Origin: Limnohabitans sp. 103DPR2
GTDB lineage: Bacteria; Pseudomonadota; Gammaproteobacteria; Burkholderiales; Burkholderiaceae_C
Direction: 5' to 3'
Assembly: GCF_001412575.1 (NCBI RefSeq)
Contig: NZ_CP011834.1
Span: 1,922,001-1,986,000 of the forward strand
DNA: 64,000 nucleotides
Shown one piece after another: positions 48,583 through 57,850 of this stretch. Every line of letters begins with the position of its first letter. Positions within the stretch are counted from its first letter, which is position 1. Under the pieces are notes generated by a model that did no database searches, was not told the origin of the DNA, and was given only the letters and a program-made list of their open reading frames with translations. Both the position numbers and the translations under genes were made by a program.

Positions 48583-48633
48583 TCAAAAACCATCCTCGAA
48601 CTGCCTCTGTACCAAGAGGCTATCGGGATGGTT
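48583..48633 (-). terminator. Intrinsic terminator after the STN-type TonB receptor gene
   Basis: On the minus strand AACCATCC ... GGATGGTT pairs (48626-48633 with 48588-48595) and encloses a second stem GCCTCT/AGAGGC with a short loop. The outer stem is followed by TTTTTGATTTG. It stops TonB receptor transcripts before the esterase gene, so esterase may need its own promoter. Confidence 0.8.
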
Positions 48634-48652
48634 AAAGCATCAGTTAATGACT

Positions 48653-51622
48653 TCAGAATTTGTAATTAGCACCCATTAACACTGTGCGACCATATTTTGC
48701 AAAATCGACAATTTTGTCCGGTGTTCCAGAGTAAGTTTGATAGGCCGCATTTGTCAAGTTATTGACCTGCAATATCAAACCTAAACCTTTGAGTTGATCT
48801 TGAGTGAAGTTATAACCAATTTGCATGTCAACAACGCTTTCTCCCTTCACATATCGAAGCGTTCTAGCCGCACCAAATCCCGTAATTTCCCCGATAAAGT
48901 CTGACCGTTTCCGTTCGCTTAAACGAGCGGAAAACCCTTCTTTCTCATAATAAGCGGTCAAACTGTACACATTTTTTGACATGCCAGGCAAGGGCAAGTT
49001 GCTGCCGATACTGCTATTTGGATCTTGAATTTTGATGGAACTGTTTGTGACTGACGTGCTAGCAATGATGCCGAATCCATCCAGTATTTCAGAAGCCATG
49101 TTCAACGGAATTGAAGCCGTCAACTCAACACCACTCAATTTACCACCTTCACCATTGAATGGGGATGTGTAGTTTCCAATTGGTGAAGATGCATTGGTCC
49201 CTGCAATCAAACTCGAAAAATCATGATCAGTCTGTGTAATTTGGTAAATATAGCTGGTGAGTGATTTGTAAAAAGCTGCAGCTGAGATGTAAGCTTTTTT
49301 GGCAAAATATTTTTCAAATGACACATCAATTGAATTTGCTCGCCATGGTAAAAGTTTGGCATTTCCTCCGCTGCCACTGGGAATCAAAGTTGATGGGGAC
49401 AATGCAAATGTGGAGCCACTACCCAATTGATCAATTCGTGGACGTGCAATTTGCTTTGCAACACCCATTCTTAAGATCTGATCATCTGGCAAGCCCATGA
49501 CAACATTCAAACTGGGCAAGACATCTGTATAACTGTCGCCATCCGAAAATGGTTTAAAGTTTTTTCCTGCGGCTGCAGTTGAATCCCATACACGTGTACT
49601 GGAAGATTGTTCGGTGGTTTGAACTTGAACACCGGTGTTGCCCCGAATTCGTACAGAGTTCCACTGAGTGTCAATGTTTGCCTTGACAAATGCAGCCGTA
49701 ATTTGCTCGTTAACCTCCCAAATTGAACCTGCTTGAAAAGATCCAGCATTGGTTGAGGGCGAAAAATTCATGTACTTCGCTGTTGTGTTTGGCACGTTCC
49801 AGCTTGCAATTGAGCCAGAACCTGAAAAACTCATGTCGACGGCGTTGCCTAGCAAATCGCTAGAAATCAATGAAGTACCACCAGTCATGGATGACTGCGC
49901 AGTAATTGATCCCGATGGCTGTGACTTGTTCTTTGTTCGTGAAGAATAGTTAAAACCAAGGTCTACATCACTAAAAAATCCTGCAAGTGAATCAGGAACC
50001 GAAGTGTTGGCAACAAGTTTAAAACCTTGCAGTTCATCTTCTACATGAGTGACTGTTCCATATCCAGCGCCAAATCGGGTTGTTCCGATGAACAGCTTGC
50101 TTGGATCGGCATAATTCAAACTAGGTTTGATCATGGGGTTCGTACCAGCAGCCCAATTCACATTGAATGTATCACTCAAAAGTTTTCCAGCTGCATCTCG
50201 AAGCATGGCATTGCTTTCGAGTGTCTTTTCGTCACGTTGTGCCTTAGAAAAATTTAAATCTGCAAGCAAGGACCACCCATCAAATTTGAACTTATTGTTC
50301 CAACCTACTGACTTGATGGTGTCCTCGCGATTGGCAAAGATACCCCTCACAAGCGGTGATGTCCCTGAGACAGTCCCTCCAGTCAGTACATTATCGCTAG
50401 TCACATTGGTAGCAAGGTATTTGAATGCCGGCGCATATGCAGCACTCGCAGTTAAAGGTAACTCCAAAACATGGTCAGTCTGAGTTTGAACAAACTTTGA
50501 TGCATAGGCATCCAGAACGCTTGTCCAAGTGCTGCTGGGCCGCCATTCCAATGTGGCCATCACACCATCACGCGAATTAGCTCCTCCACGTGCTGTTGAA
50601 ACAATGCCACTAGGGGACGTAACACCGGTTGCAACACCTGGTCGACTTGTAGTTGACCAAGGCAAATACATTGCATTTTGCTGCGACAAAATTGGTGAGT
50701 CCAAGTGCGCATAACCCAAAGCCACACCGAGAGTCCCATCCGCAAACTGATCAATATAGCTGGCACTTAATCGTTTGCCACTGGATTTTGCGTCAGCAAT
50801 AGTCCCCAAGGAATTATTTTCGCCGCGCGCATTGACTGAGATAGTTCGCTCTTTGAGTGACAGTGGACGAATTGTTTGCATGTCAATCGTTCCCGATAAA
50901 CCTTGACCCACCAATCCAGCATCACTGGTTTTGTAAATCGTGACACCACTCATGAGCTCGGAGGGATATTGATCAAACTCGACACTGCGATTGTCACCAA
51001 TACTGACTTGTTCGCGGCCATTCAGCAAAGTAGTTGAAAAGTCAGGCGATAAACCTCTGATGCTGATGGTCTGCGCTCTGCCTGCAACCCTTTGTGCGGA
51101 CAATCCAGGCAGTCGTGCAAGGGATTCAGCAATGCTGACATCTGGTAATTTTCCAATGTCCTCAGCAGCTATGGCTTCAACGATGTTATCGGATATTTTT
51201 TTAACGGATATAGCACCTTCAACGCCCTTACGAATTCCTGTGACGGTCACAACGTCGGTGTCATTTTTGTCACCCACTTGTGACGCAGCAATTTTGAGGC
51301 GAAGCGTAGCTGCATTATTGCCAGTGTCAACAATCGTGACCATTGAGCCTTCAAGCATGCGATTCAATGCGTCCCTAGGCGACATTGTTCCCGAAACTGG
51401 TTTGGTGACCAAACCACGTACGATCTCAGGCGCAAATATCAGTTGAAACTTGGTAACTTCAGCGAACTTTTTCAGGGCCTGTTCGGCTGATTGAGATGGA
51501 ATCTCAATCGCTATGATTTGAGGCGCAGATTGGGCCATGGCAGTTTGGGTCAGTGAAAGACTGGCGCATAACAGAGTGGCGGCAAAAGATACAGGTCGTA
51601 GAAAGTATTTAGAAGAAAGCAT
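48653..51622 (-). CDS. TonB-dependent receptor with STN domain
   Basis: A 989-residue outer-membrane receptor. A signal peptide ends near QTAMAQ. An N-terminal secretin/TonB short N-terminal (STN) domain runs at about residues 38-110 (IPSQSAEQALKKFAEV, VSGTMSPRDALNRMLEGSM). Then a TonB box-like VVTVTGIRKG, a plug (LPDVSIAESLARLPGLSAQR, GLSPDFSTTLLNGREQVS) and a barrel follow. The plug is of the Xanthomonas/Caulobacter type (TIGR01782-like), more often linked to carbohydrates than to siderophores. Upstream FecI and FecR plus the STN domain make a complete cell-surface signalling set. Ligand unknown. Confidence 0.9.
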   Translation of the reverse strand: MLSSKYFLRPVSFAATLLCASLSLTQTAMAQSAPQIIAIEIPSQSAEQALKKFAEVTKFQLIFAPEIVRGLVTKPVSGTMSPRDALNRMLEGSMVTIVDTGNNAATLRLKIAASQVGDKNDTDVVTVTGIRKGVEGAISVKKISDNIVEAIAAEDIGKLPDVSIAESLARLPGLSAQRVAGRAQTISIRGLSPDFSTTLLNGREQVSIGDNRSVEFDQYPSELMSGVTIYKTSDAGLVGQGLSGTIDMQTIRPLSLKERTISVNARGENNSLGTIADAKSSGKRLSASYIDQFADGTLGVALGYAHLDSPILSQQNAMYLPWSTTSRPGVATGVTSPSGIVSTARGGANSRDGVMATLEWRPSSTWTSVLDAYASKFVQTQTDHVLELPLTASAAYAPAFKYLATNVTSDNVLTGGTVSGTSPLVRGIFANREDTIKSVGWNNKFKFDGWSLLADLNFSKAQRDEKTLESNAMLRDAAGKLLSDTFNVNWAAGTNPMIKPSLNYADPSKLFIGTTRFGAGYGTVTHVEDELQGFKLVANTSVPDSLAGFFSDVDLGFNYSSRTKNKSQPSGSITAQSSMTGGTSLISSDLLGNAVDMSFSGSGSIASWNVPNTTAKYMNFSPSTNAGSFQAGSIWEVNEQITAAFVKANIDTQWNSVRIRGNTGVQVQTTEQSSSTRVWDSTAAAGKNFKPFSDGDSYTDVLPSLNVVMGLPDDQILRMGVAKQIARPRIDQLGSGSTFALSPSTLIPSGSGGNAKLLPWRANSIDVSFEKYFAKKAYISAAAFYKSLTSYIYQITQTDHDFSSLIAGTNASSPIGNYTSPFNGEGGKLSGVELTASIPLNMASEILDGFGIIASTSVTNSSIKIQDPNSSIGSNLPLPGMSKNVYSLTAYYEKEGFSARLSERKRSDFIGEITGFGAARTLRYVKGESVVDMQIGYNFTQDQLKGLGLILQVNNLTNAAYQTYSGTPDKIVDFAKYGRTVLMGANYKF

Positions 51623-51630
51623 TGGTGGTC

Positions 51631-51708
51631 CTAGGTAGAACGATGCATGGAGGGCTGCAAACGCAGAAGAGTCATGAGTAAGACGCGCGACAACCCCATA
51701 TCCCCCAT
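51631..51708 (-). CDS. Possible 25-residue leader peptide before the TonB receptor
   Basis: A short frame of 25 codons, MGDMGLSRVLLMTLLRLQP followed by SMHRST and a TAG, starting at ATG 51706-51708. It ends right at the AGGA ribosome site of the TonB receptor gene (stop and site share the TAGGA stretch), so it could be a coupling leader peptide. There is only a weak AAGGG upstream. Short frames like this occur by chance, so confidence is low. Confidence 0.25.
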   Translation of the reverse strand: MGDMGLSRVLLMTLLRLQPSMHRST

Positions 51709-51746
51709 GGGAGAAACCCTTGATTCGCTCTACATTGCAACTTTTC

Positions 51747-52808
51747 TTACTTCAAATTCTCTTTTTGAATGAGATAGGCATCAGCTGTTTTCTCTACATG
51801 CAAGCCAAAACCTTGTTCCAAGCTTCGAATAAAAACCTGAATATCAGGCGTTGAAAATGCGCCTGATATATGTAAATTCAACAAGGTTTGATCAGTGATG
51901 CGGAAAGGAACAGAAGAATATCGGTTGACTTGAGTCACAGCCTCTAAAAGTGAGGTGTTGTCAAAAATAATCCGATCGTCTGTCCAGGCCAATTTATTTC
52001 CTAAAGTAGCCATAGACAATTGTTGCAATGCAATTTGTTCTGATTGAACTGTCAGTGTTTGACCTACGCCTAATCGAAGCGGCTGTGAAGTTACATGAGA
52101 TTGAGATGTCAATACTTCCACAATGCCTTCGAAAACGGTAACGTCAGTTCTTCCATCTGGAAAATGAACGACGGAGAATTTTGTACCGACTGCACGTACA
52201 GTTGTTTGACCCGCAATAACTTCGAATGGACGGTGGACATCTTTTGCCACATCAAAAAGACCCTCACCCCTTTCCAGCAAAATTCTGCGATTTTTCTTAG
52301 TGAATTCAACCCGAATAGTTGAAGCAGTATTGAGTCGAACACGCGATCCGTCAGTTAGAGGCAGCTCCAGATTCTGACCGATTTCAGTGGCGACTGACGT
52401 CATGATTTCTGAATGAACAGGTCGGACATGCTCGGACAATGTAGAAGTTTGATTTGATAGCAAAAAGAAAAAACACATAGCGAAGAAAGCAGAAACACCA
52501 ACCCAAAGTTTCCAACTTAGGCTGATGTCAGCCAATTCGAATATGCGACCAAAAATGAACTTCTTTTGGGGATTAAGAGCAGTTGAAGATAAAAATGATT
52601 GGGCAGGAAATTCGGCCCGAGCAGCCTCACTCCAAATCAATGCCAAAGTATCAAGTAATTCGACATGATGAGGGTCTTCACTTAACCAAGCTTGTAAGTC
52701 ACTCCGCTCTTGCGATGTTAACGGACCTGCATCAATTCGAACAATCCACTCTTGTGCCTTGCTGGCAGAACTGTTGGCAATGGGAAATGAAAAAACATTT
52801 TCTTTCAT
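51747..52808 (-). CDS. FecR family anti-sigma / signal-transducing protein
   Basis: A 353-residue protein. The cytoplasmic N-terminal part has AQEWIVRIDAGPLTSQERSD (DUF4880-type sigma-binding), then a single membrane helix WVGVSAFFAMCFFFLLSNQT near residues 100-120. The periplasmic FecR domain follows (GQNLELPLTDGSRVRLNTAS, ILLERGEGLFDVAKD, FDVHFPDGRTDVTVFEG-like). The C-terminal part ends in DUF4974-like EKTADAYLIQKENLK. It is expected to relay the STN-domain signal of the receptor to the FecI sigma factor. Start overlaps the sigma gene by ATGA. Confidence 0.91.
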   Translation of the reverse strand: MKENVFSFPIANSSASKAQEWIVRIDAGPLTSQERSDLQAWLSEDPHHVELLDTLALIWSEAARAEFPAQSFLSSTALNPQKKFIFGRIFELADISLSWKLWVGVSAFFAMCFFFLLSNQTSTLSEHVRPVHSEIMTSVATEIGQNLELPLTDGSRVRLNTASTIRVEFTKKNRRILLERGEGLFDVAKDVHRPFEVIAGQTTVRAVGTKFSVVHFPDGRTDVTVFEGIVEVLTSQSHVTSQPLRLGVGQTLTVQSEQIALQQLSMATLGNKLAWTDDRIIFDNTSLLEAVTQVNRYSSVPFRITDQTLLNLHISGAFSTPDIQVFIRSLEQGFGLHVEKTADAYLIQKENLK

Positions 52809-53350
52809 TGCTGATGCCTTTGTGGAAATTCAACTTTGGAAAGACCATTTTTATGCGTCGTATTTTCAATCAACGCTTCCTGACACAGTTGCAATGCTCT
52901 CGTAATATGCCGCTCTACAGTTTTAGTAGATATTGAAAGTTGTTTGGCGATATCTTGATGTGAAATTCCTTCAATTTTTCTAAGGTGAAAAACTTCTAAA
53001 CATTTTGGAGGCATTCGTGTCATCGCTATTTCAATTGCAGCAATCATTTGCTGTTGCTGAATCAGCGCTTCTGGACTATTTCCAGCATCAAAAATTTCAA
53101 ATTGAGATAAATCACCCATTGAATCAGTTGCTCGAAAAGTCCGTTTCCTTAGCTCTGACAAAGCTAAGTTTTTAGCTACAGTGTAAATTAATGCTTGACT
53201 TAATGGCGTAGCCTGACCAACCTCAGACGCGTAAGCACGCAAGAAGGCCTCCTGTGAAATGTCTGCGGCATCTTCTCGATTGCCAATCAATCTACGCAAG
53301 TATTTTTCAAGTGTTTTTTGATGCAGCAGATAGAGCTCAAGCAATTTCAT
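52805..53350 (-). CDS. ECF sigma factor, FecI family
   Basis: A 181-residue sigma-70 family regulator. Region 2 has RLIGNREDAADISQEAFLRA at residues 22-41 and region 4 has RMPPKCLEVFHLRKIEGI with the HTH in SHQDIAKQLSISTKTVERH. The sigma acts with the FecR gene immediately downstream to drive transcription of the receptor when the ligand binds. It starts 43 bases after the di-heme peroxidase stop, so a promoter or readthrough between them is possible. Confidence 0.92.
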   Translation of the reverse strand: MKLLELYLLHQKTLEKYLRRLIGNREDAADISQEAFLRAYASEVGQATPLSQALIYTVAKNLALSELRKRTFRATDSMGDLSQFEIFDAGNSPEALIQQQQMIAAIEIAMTRMPPKCLEVFHLRKIEGISHQDIAKQLSISTKTVERHITRALQLCQEALIENTTHKNGLSKVEFPQRHQQ

Positions 53351-53393
53351 ACTTGACTCATATGAATTTCCATTGAACGATCATTTGCCAGTT

Positions 53394-54611
53394 TCATTGG
53401 CGATCACTCAGCGTCTTCAAAAAAGCAACGATTGCGTTAATTTCATCCTCACTCAATGCTGGACCAGCCGCAGATGGTCTATTGAAAGGAGCCTTTGCAA
53501 CTTCAATATTTTTCAAATACTTCAAGGGTAAATCATTGCTCACTGATTGACCATACCAAAAATGCGGATTGCTATTTCGTGTGCTGTAGAAACGAACAAC
53601 AGTTTCTAAATCTTTGAAAATACCGTTGTGCATGTATGCAGGACGGTCTGCAACATTACGTAAGCTTGGCATTCGAAATTTTCCGCAAAAATTCTCAATT
53701 GTGATGTTGGGAGCAACATCTAAAGGCAATGTTGGCAATGCTCTGTCCGGCCCACAAAGACCAAGATCATAGAAAGTAGGGTCTGTACTTTTGGGAATGG
53801 CGGTGTTACGCGGAATACCGCTTGCGTAGTAAGTAAACTCAGAAAATGGTGAGTCTTTAGGGTTACCACTTGTTGGGTTCATTAAGTGACAAGCAGCACA
53901 GTTTCCCTTTAGAGGGTCCATGAACAGGTTCATGCCAAATGTTTCTGTTTGGTTGAAACTTAACTCCTTGCGAACCATTGCATCGTATTTGGAGTTATAG
54001 GGCTGCAATCTGCTTAATTCAAACGCTGCAATAGCAACCCCAATGGCACTAAAAGCTTTATCCGTATCACTGAAAATCTGAGAGCCAAATACCTGTTGAA
54101 ATAAATTTGAATACGATGAGCTTGCAATTTGCGCAACAACACTTTGAGAATTTTGATTGTTCATCTCCAATGGATTGAGCAGAGGACCTAGTGCCTGCAA
54201 TTCCGGTGTGTCAGCACGACCATCCCAAAAAAATCCACCAACAGCTTCAGTTTCATTGTTGGCAGTCACAAAAGAAAGGCGACTTGGTATGAGTCCTAAA
54301 TAGCTGTTGGTCATTGCGTTGCGCGAGCCGACTGAAGTGGCTAAGCTACCGATAGCAACTCCATTTTTTCCGCCATTGTTTCCTGCAAAACCCAACTTAT
54401 CTTGATGACAGTTAGCGCAAGCGGTACCACGTGGTTCTGAAAGGTTGATGTCATTGAATATTATTTTCCCTAACTCTGCCAAACCTTCACTACCATTTTG
54501 TGAATTAGCAGACAGAACATTGGATTTCGAAGGATTATCGATTTGCCCGCCACATGCTGAGATCAAGACAGAAACAGACAGGCATGCAATCAAATTCAAA
54601 ATTAATTTCAT
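53394..54611 (-). CDS. Di-heme cytochrome c peroxidase family lipoprotein
   Basis: About 405 residues. The start at 54611 is favoured because it gives a signal peptide with lipobox ISAC (LSVSVLISACGGQ); the frame is open 57 bases further upstream. Two heme c sites, CANCH and CAACH, identify the CcpA/MauG family. Other family segments are GGFFWDGRADTPELQALGPL and PSLRNVADRPAYMHNGIFKD. CcpA removes peroxide; MauG-like proteins oxidise protein residues. The sequence does not decide between them. It lies between the two-component genes and FecI. Confidence 0.88.
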   Translation of the reverse strand: MKLILNLIACLSVSVLISACGGQIDNPSKSNVLSANSQNGSEGLAELGKIIFNDINLSEPRGTACANCHQDKLGFAGNNGGKNGVAIGSLATSVGSRNAMTNSYLGLIPSRLSFVTANNETEAVGGFFWDGRADTPELQALGPLLNPLEMNNQNSQSVVAQIASSSYSNLFQQVFGSQIFSDTDKAFSAIGVAIAAFELSRLQPYNSKYDAMVRKELSFNQTETFGMNLFMDPLKGNCAACHLMNPTSGNPKDSPFSEFTYYASGIPRNTAIPKSTDPTFYDLGLCGPDRALPTLPLDVAPNITIENFCGKFRMPSLRNVADRPAYMHNGIFKDLETVVRFYSTRNSNPHFWYGQSVSNDLPLKYLKNIEVAKAPFNRPSAAGPALSEDEINAIVAFLKTLSDRQ

Positions 54612-54670
54612 ATTTTTAACTACTTTATTTGAAAAATTTTTTTGAGAATTACTTGAAATTTGACACACTC

Positions 54671-55354
54671 TTAGGGCAAATCAAATCGGTATCCCACGCC
54701 ATACACAGAAACGATGCCATCAAAGTTAGGATCAATTTTTTGAATTTTTTTGCGCAAATTTTTGACATGGGTATCAATGGCTCTGTCACTGATATCTTTT
54801 TGAGTAGCGTGAATGGTGTTCAAAAGGTGATCTCTTGAAAAAACGCGACCAGAGCGACTCAACAGCAATCTAAGTATCAAGAATTCAACGCGCGTCAGTG
54901 GAAGCCATTCACCTTTCAAACGGATTCTGAAAGCGTTTTCGTCTACAAACCATGGATTAGCGTTTGCTATAAGCTTCCCCTCTGAGCGGCGAAGTAAGGC
55001 TCGGATTCTTGCGATCACTTCACGGGGCGCGAAAGGTTTGCAGACATAGTCGTCTGCGCCCGTATCTAATCCCAACAGTCGATCAACTTCTTCGACTTTC
55101 GCAGTCAGCATTAGAATAGGAACGTCACTGAAAGTGCGTATTTCTTGACATAGCTGAATGCCATTTAATTCGGGAAGCATCCAGTCCAAAATGATGGCAT
55201 CAAATGTTTCATCCTTTGCAAATTGCAATGCAGTGCGTCCGTCGTAGGCAGCAATGCCGCGGTATTGATTGGCCTTTAAATAATTAATCAGTAGATCCGA
55301 AATTTTTTGATCATCTTCTACAACTAAAATTGTGTGAGATGCATTGATATTCAT
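54671..55354 (-). CDS. OmpR/PhoB family response regulator
   Basis: A 227-residue regulator with an N-terminal receiver (VVEDDQKISDLLINYLK, phospho-acceptor Asp in ILDWMLPELNG, Lys in FVCKPFAPRE) and a C-terminal winged helix with LTRVEFLILRLLLSRSGRVF and FSRDHLLNTIH recognition part. BaeR-like by overall pattern. Its start overlaps the kinase stop by ATGA, and the di-heme gene follows 59 bases after its end, so this pair probably controls at least that gene. Confidence 0.93.
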   Translation of the reverse strand: MNINASHTILVVEDDQKISDLLINYLKANQYRGIAAYDGRTALQFAKDETFDAIILDWMLPELNGIQLCQEIRTFSDVPILMLTAKVEEVDRLLGLDTGADDYVCKPFAPREVIARIRALLRRSEGKLIANANPWFVDENAFRIRLKGEWLPLTRVEFLILRLLLSRSGRVFSRDHLLNTIHATQKDISDRAIDTHVKNLRKKIQKIDPNFDGIVSVYGVGYRFDLP

Positions 55355-56817
55355 GTTGTAGCATCTCCATCAATTGGCAATTCAAGGTGCATAGAGATAC
55401 CACCTAATTCAGAATGACTTGCCTTCAATAACCCATGATGCGAATTTGTAATTTGCTGACAAATTGATAACCCCAATCCACTGCCACCAGTCCACTTCGA
55501 ACGTGAAGTGTCTGCACGGAAAAGTGGATCAAAAAGGTGCTTCAAGTCATTTTCAGATGCGCCAGGGGCCGTATCATTGATGTCAATTGACACAGCAAAA
55601 GGGTTTTTCAATTGAACCGTGACAAAGACCTTACCTGGTGAGTCTGTGTGGCGAAGACTATTGTCAATCAAGTTGCCAACAAGTTGATCAATTCTTCTGC
55701 TATCCCAACGAACTTGCAATTCCTCAATCTCAATGAATTGCACATTTAAATGAATATCTTTGGTAGCAGCCTGACGTTGAAATCTGTCAACTATTTGTGA
55801 AATTAATTTTTTTAAATTTAATTCTTCAAAATAACAAGGCAAAACTTGAAGGTCTGAAAGCGCCAAAAGGTGTAGATCATTTACCAGAGAATTTAACTTC
55901 AATACTTCCTCACGCAATGAATTCATAGACGTTGGTGAATAATCAATAACACCCTCTATCAAACCATCAATTTCACCACGCAAGATTGTGAGTGGCGTAC
56001 GCAATTCATGCGAAATATCAGCAAGCCATTGACGTTTTGTTTTTTCAAGTATTTCTAAGCTGCTGGCCATTGCGTTAATGTTGGCCATCGCATCACCTAT
56101 TTCATCGGTCCGATTTGTCTTTAAGCGTGTCTGCAATTTTCCTTTTGCTATCAGCTCACTTGCGCCTTGTATTTCTATCAACGGCTTAACCCATTGCTTC
56201 GAAATCCAAAGGGCAAGCATCAGTGCCGTCACCAGCAGAAGAAAAGAAACTGCTAAGGTGCTTTTGTATTGCATCGCAAGAAATCTGTATTCAACTTCGT
56301 TTGGAACCGGCTTTAGTTTGGCCATTCGGACAAATGCAACAACTGAATTACCAAGAGTGACGGGTCTGTCTATTGTTTGAGCGGATTGACTAAGTGCAGG
56401 TGTTCCAAGTATGGGATGTCCGTCAGCGTGGTAGACAGCAATCCGATCTTTGAATGCATCAATACTGTCAATCGGTCTGGGAGGTGGTTTAAAACCCAAG
56501 GCAGCATTGAGTTCTTTTCCTGGCAGAACATCTTTCAGGGCTCTAATAGGAGATGCACCGTGTATTTTTGCGAATTCATGAAGCAAATCATGCAAATTGG
56601 TACCGCTGGCTTCCATTTTTTCGACACCGCCATACTTCTCTGCAGTCATGGCAACTAAATCGGCAAATTGCTCGAGTCTCTCTATATCTCTTCCTGCCAG
56701 ATATTCTGAAAAACCATCTCGCAAATTCCAAGCCGTAAGAGAACCCATGGCAACCACTGTGATCAACACACTGGAGACTAACAACAGCGCTTGTTTGTGT
56801 ACTAGGCGAATTCTCAT
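55351..56817 (-). CDS. Sensor histidine kinase (BaeS/EnvZ-like)
   Basis: A 488-residue membrane kinase. TM1 is at residues about 9-30 (LLVSSVLITVVAMGSLTAW), a periplasmic sensor of about 150 residues follows, TM2 is at about 190-208 (LAVSFLLLVTALMLALWI), then HAMP with LIAKGKLQTRLKTNRTDEI. The H box is WLADISHELRTPLTILRGE with the phospho-His. The N box (LVGNLIDNSLRHTDS) and G box GGSGLGLSICQQITNSH complete it. Periplasmic part shows no domain I recognise, so the signal is unknown. Confidence 0.93.
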   Translation of the reverse strand: MRIRLVHKQALLLVSSVLITVVAMGSLTAWNLRDGFSEYLAGRDIERLEQFADLVAMTAEKYGGVEKMEASGTNLHDLLHEFAKIHGASPIRALKDVLPGKELNAALGFKPPPRPIDSIDAFKDRIAVYHADGHPILGTPALSQSAQTIDRPVTLGNSVVAFVRMAKLKPVPNEVEYRFLAMQYKSTLAVSFLLLVTALMLALWISKQWVKPLIEIQGASELIAKGKLQTRLKTNRTDEIGDAMANINAMASSLEILEKTKRQWLADISHELRTPLTILRGEIDGLIEGVIDYSPTSMNSLREEVLKLNSLVNDLHLLALSDLQVLPCYFEELNLKKLISQIVDRFQRQAATKDIHLNVQFIEIEELQVRWDSRRIDQLVGNLIDNSLRHTDSPGKVFVTVQLKNPFAVSIDINDTAPGASENDLKHLFDPLFRADTSRSKWTGGSGLGLSICQQITNSHHGLLKASHSELGGISMHLELPIDGDATT

Positions 56818-56981
56818 CTTGCCTATTTAACACGAAGATTGTGTTTGGAATGTGAAGTTTCATCATGGATGCGATACTGGTCATTCAATTCACAATTTGC
56901 ACACAATTGAACTTGATAATGAAAAAAAGTAGCCTCTTTGCGTTCTATTTTTCGTGCTTTTCAAAATTTCACATCAAATTT

Positions 56982-57833
56982 ATGTCCCACCTTATTCAAT
57001 CTACAGGCGCATCGAAAAGTCAAAATTTATTTTTTGCACTGACTATTGCATTATTGAATCTTTTTGTATCGCAGCACTCGTATGCAGACGATACTTTCCG
57101 TTCCACGAAACCAACGGCACGCGTTGAGCATTTTCAAAAGAGACAACAAGAAATCAATCAATTTCTTCAAAATTCAAATGACTTGAACGAAGTGAAACTG
57201 TTGTTCATAGGCGATTCAATTACTGACTTTTGGCTGTTTGACGACAATCCGTGGGTCAGCGGACAAAAGTACGGCCGAAAGATTTGGAACGAAAGCTTTA
57301 ATGTCAAAGGTGACAAAAATTTTTCGTTCAACATGGGCATTTCAGGCGATCGACTCGAGCATGTTTTGTATCGCATCTTGCCAAAATCACAAGGCGGATT
57401 GGGCCAGTTAGATTCGAATGAACTTAACCCCGAATTTATAATTTTGATGCTTGGCATCAACAACAGTTGGGCTGTAGAGTCGCCTGTGGCTGAGAGCGTT
57501 TACCAAGGCATTCTGGCAAATTTGCGAGCATTGCGCGACCTGAAGCCTAAATCTCGCATCGTTTTGCAATCTTTATTACCAACCAACGACACTTCGAAAA
57601 ACAAAGAACTCGTGTTAATTGTGAATCAGCGTCTGCAAGCGTTGGTTGCAACTCCTGAATTTTCTAAGTTTGTAGTATTTTTAAATCTATACCCTTATTA
57701 CATTGATGCTGATGGCCGTCAAATTGCGCCATATTTTGCTGATGGTCTACATCCCAACGATCAAGGCTACAAAGTTTGGCGTGATAAGTTGCTTGAATTT
57801 TTGACGAAAGTGCGAGTTACGCAAACGCAGTAA
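56982..57833 (+). CDS. SGNH/GDSL hydrolase, secreted
   Basis: About 283 residues starting MSHLIQSTGASKSQNL with a cleavable signal ending near QHSYA. Block I is LFIGDSITDFW (nucleophile Ser), block II has GISGDRLEHVLYRI, block III is LMLGINNSW, and block V is DGLHPNDQGYKVW with catalytic Asp and His. The PAF-acetylhydrolase/GDSL subtype hydrolyses esters or acyl groups from lipids or sugars. A start at 56919 would add an unusual 21-residue leader. It is divergent from the kinase gene, and a regulator gene follows 17 bases later. Confidence 0.87.
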   Translation: MSHLIQSTGASKSQNLFFALTIALLNLFVSQHSYADDTFRSTKPTARVEHFQKRQQEINQFLQNSNDLNEVKLLFIGDSITDFWLFDDNPWVSGQKYGRKIWNESFNVKGDKNFSFNMGISGDRLEHVLYRILPKSQGGLGQLDSNELNPEFIILMLGINNSWAVESPVAESVYQGILANLRALRDLKPKSRIVLQSLLPTNDTSKNKELVLIVNQRLQALVATPEFSKFVVFLNLYPYYIDADGRQIAPYFADGLHPNDQGYKVWRDKLLEFLTKVRVTQTQ

Positions 57834-57850
57834 TTTTCTGAAGTCATGTC

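Noticed and set aside
45334..56817. Methanobactin biosynthesis locus
   Set aside because: FecI/FecR/TonB and a di-heme protein are present, but no MbnB/MbnC-like proteins, no MbnN/MbnM and no precursor peptide with the expected Cys pattern were found.
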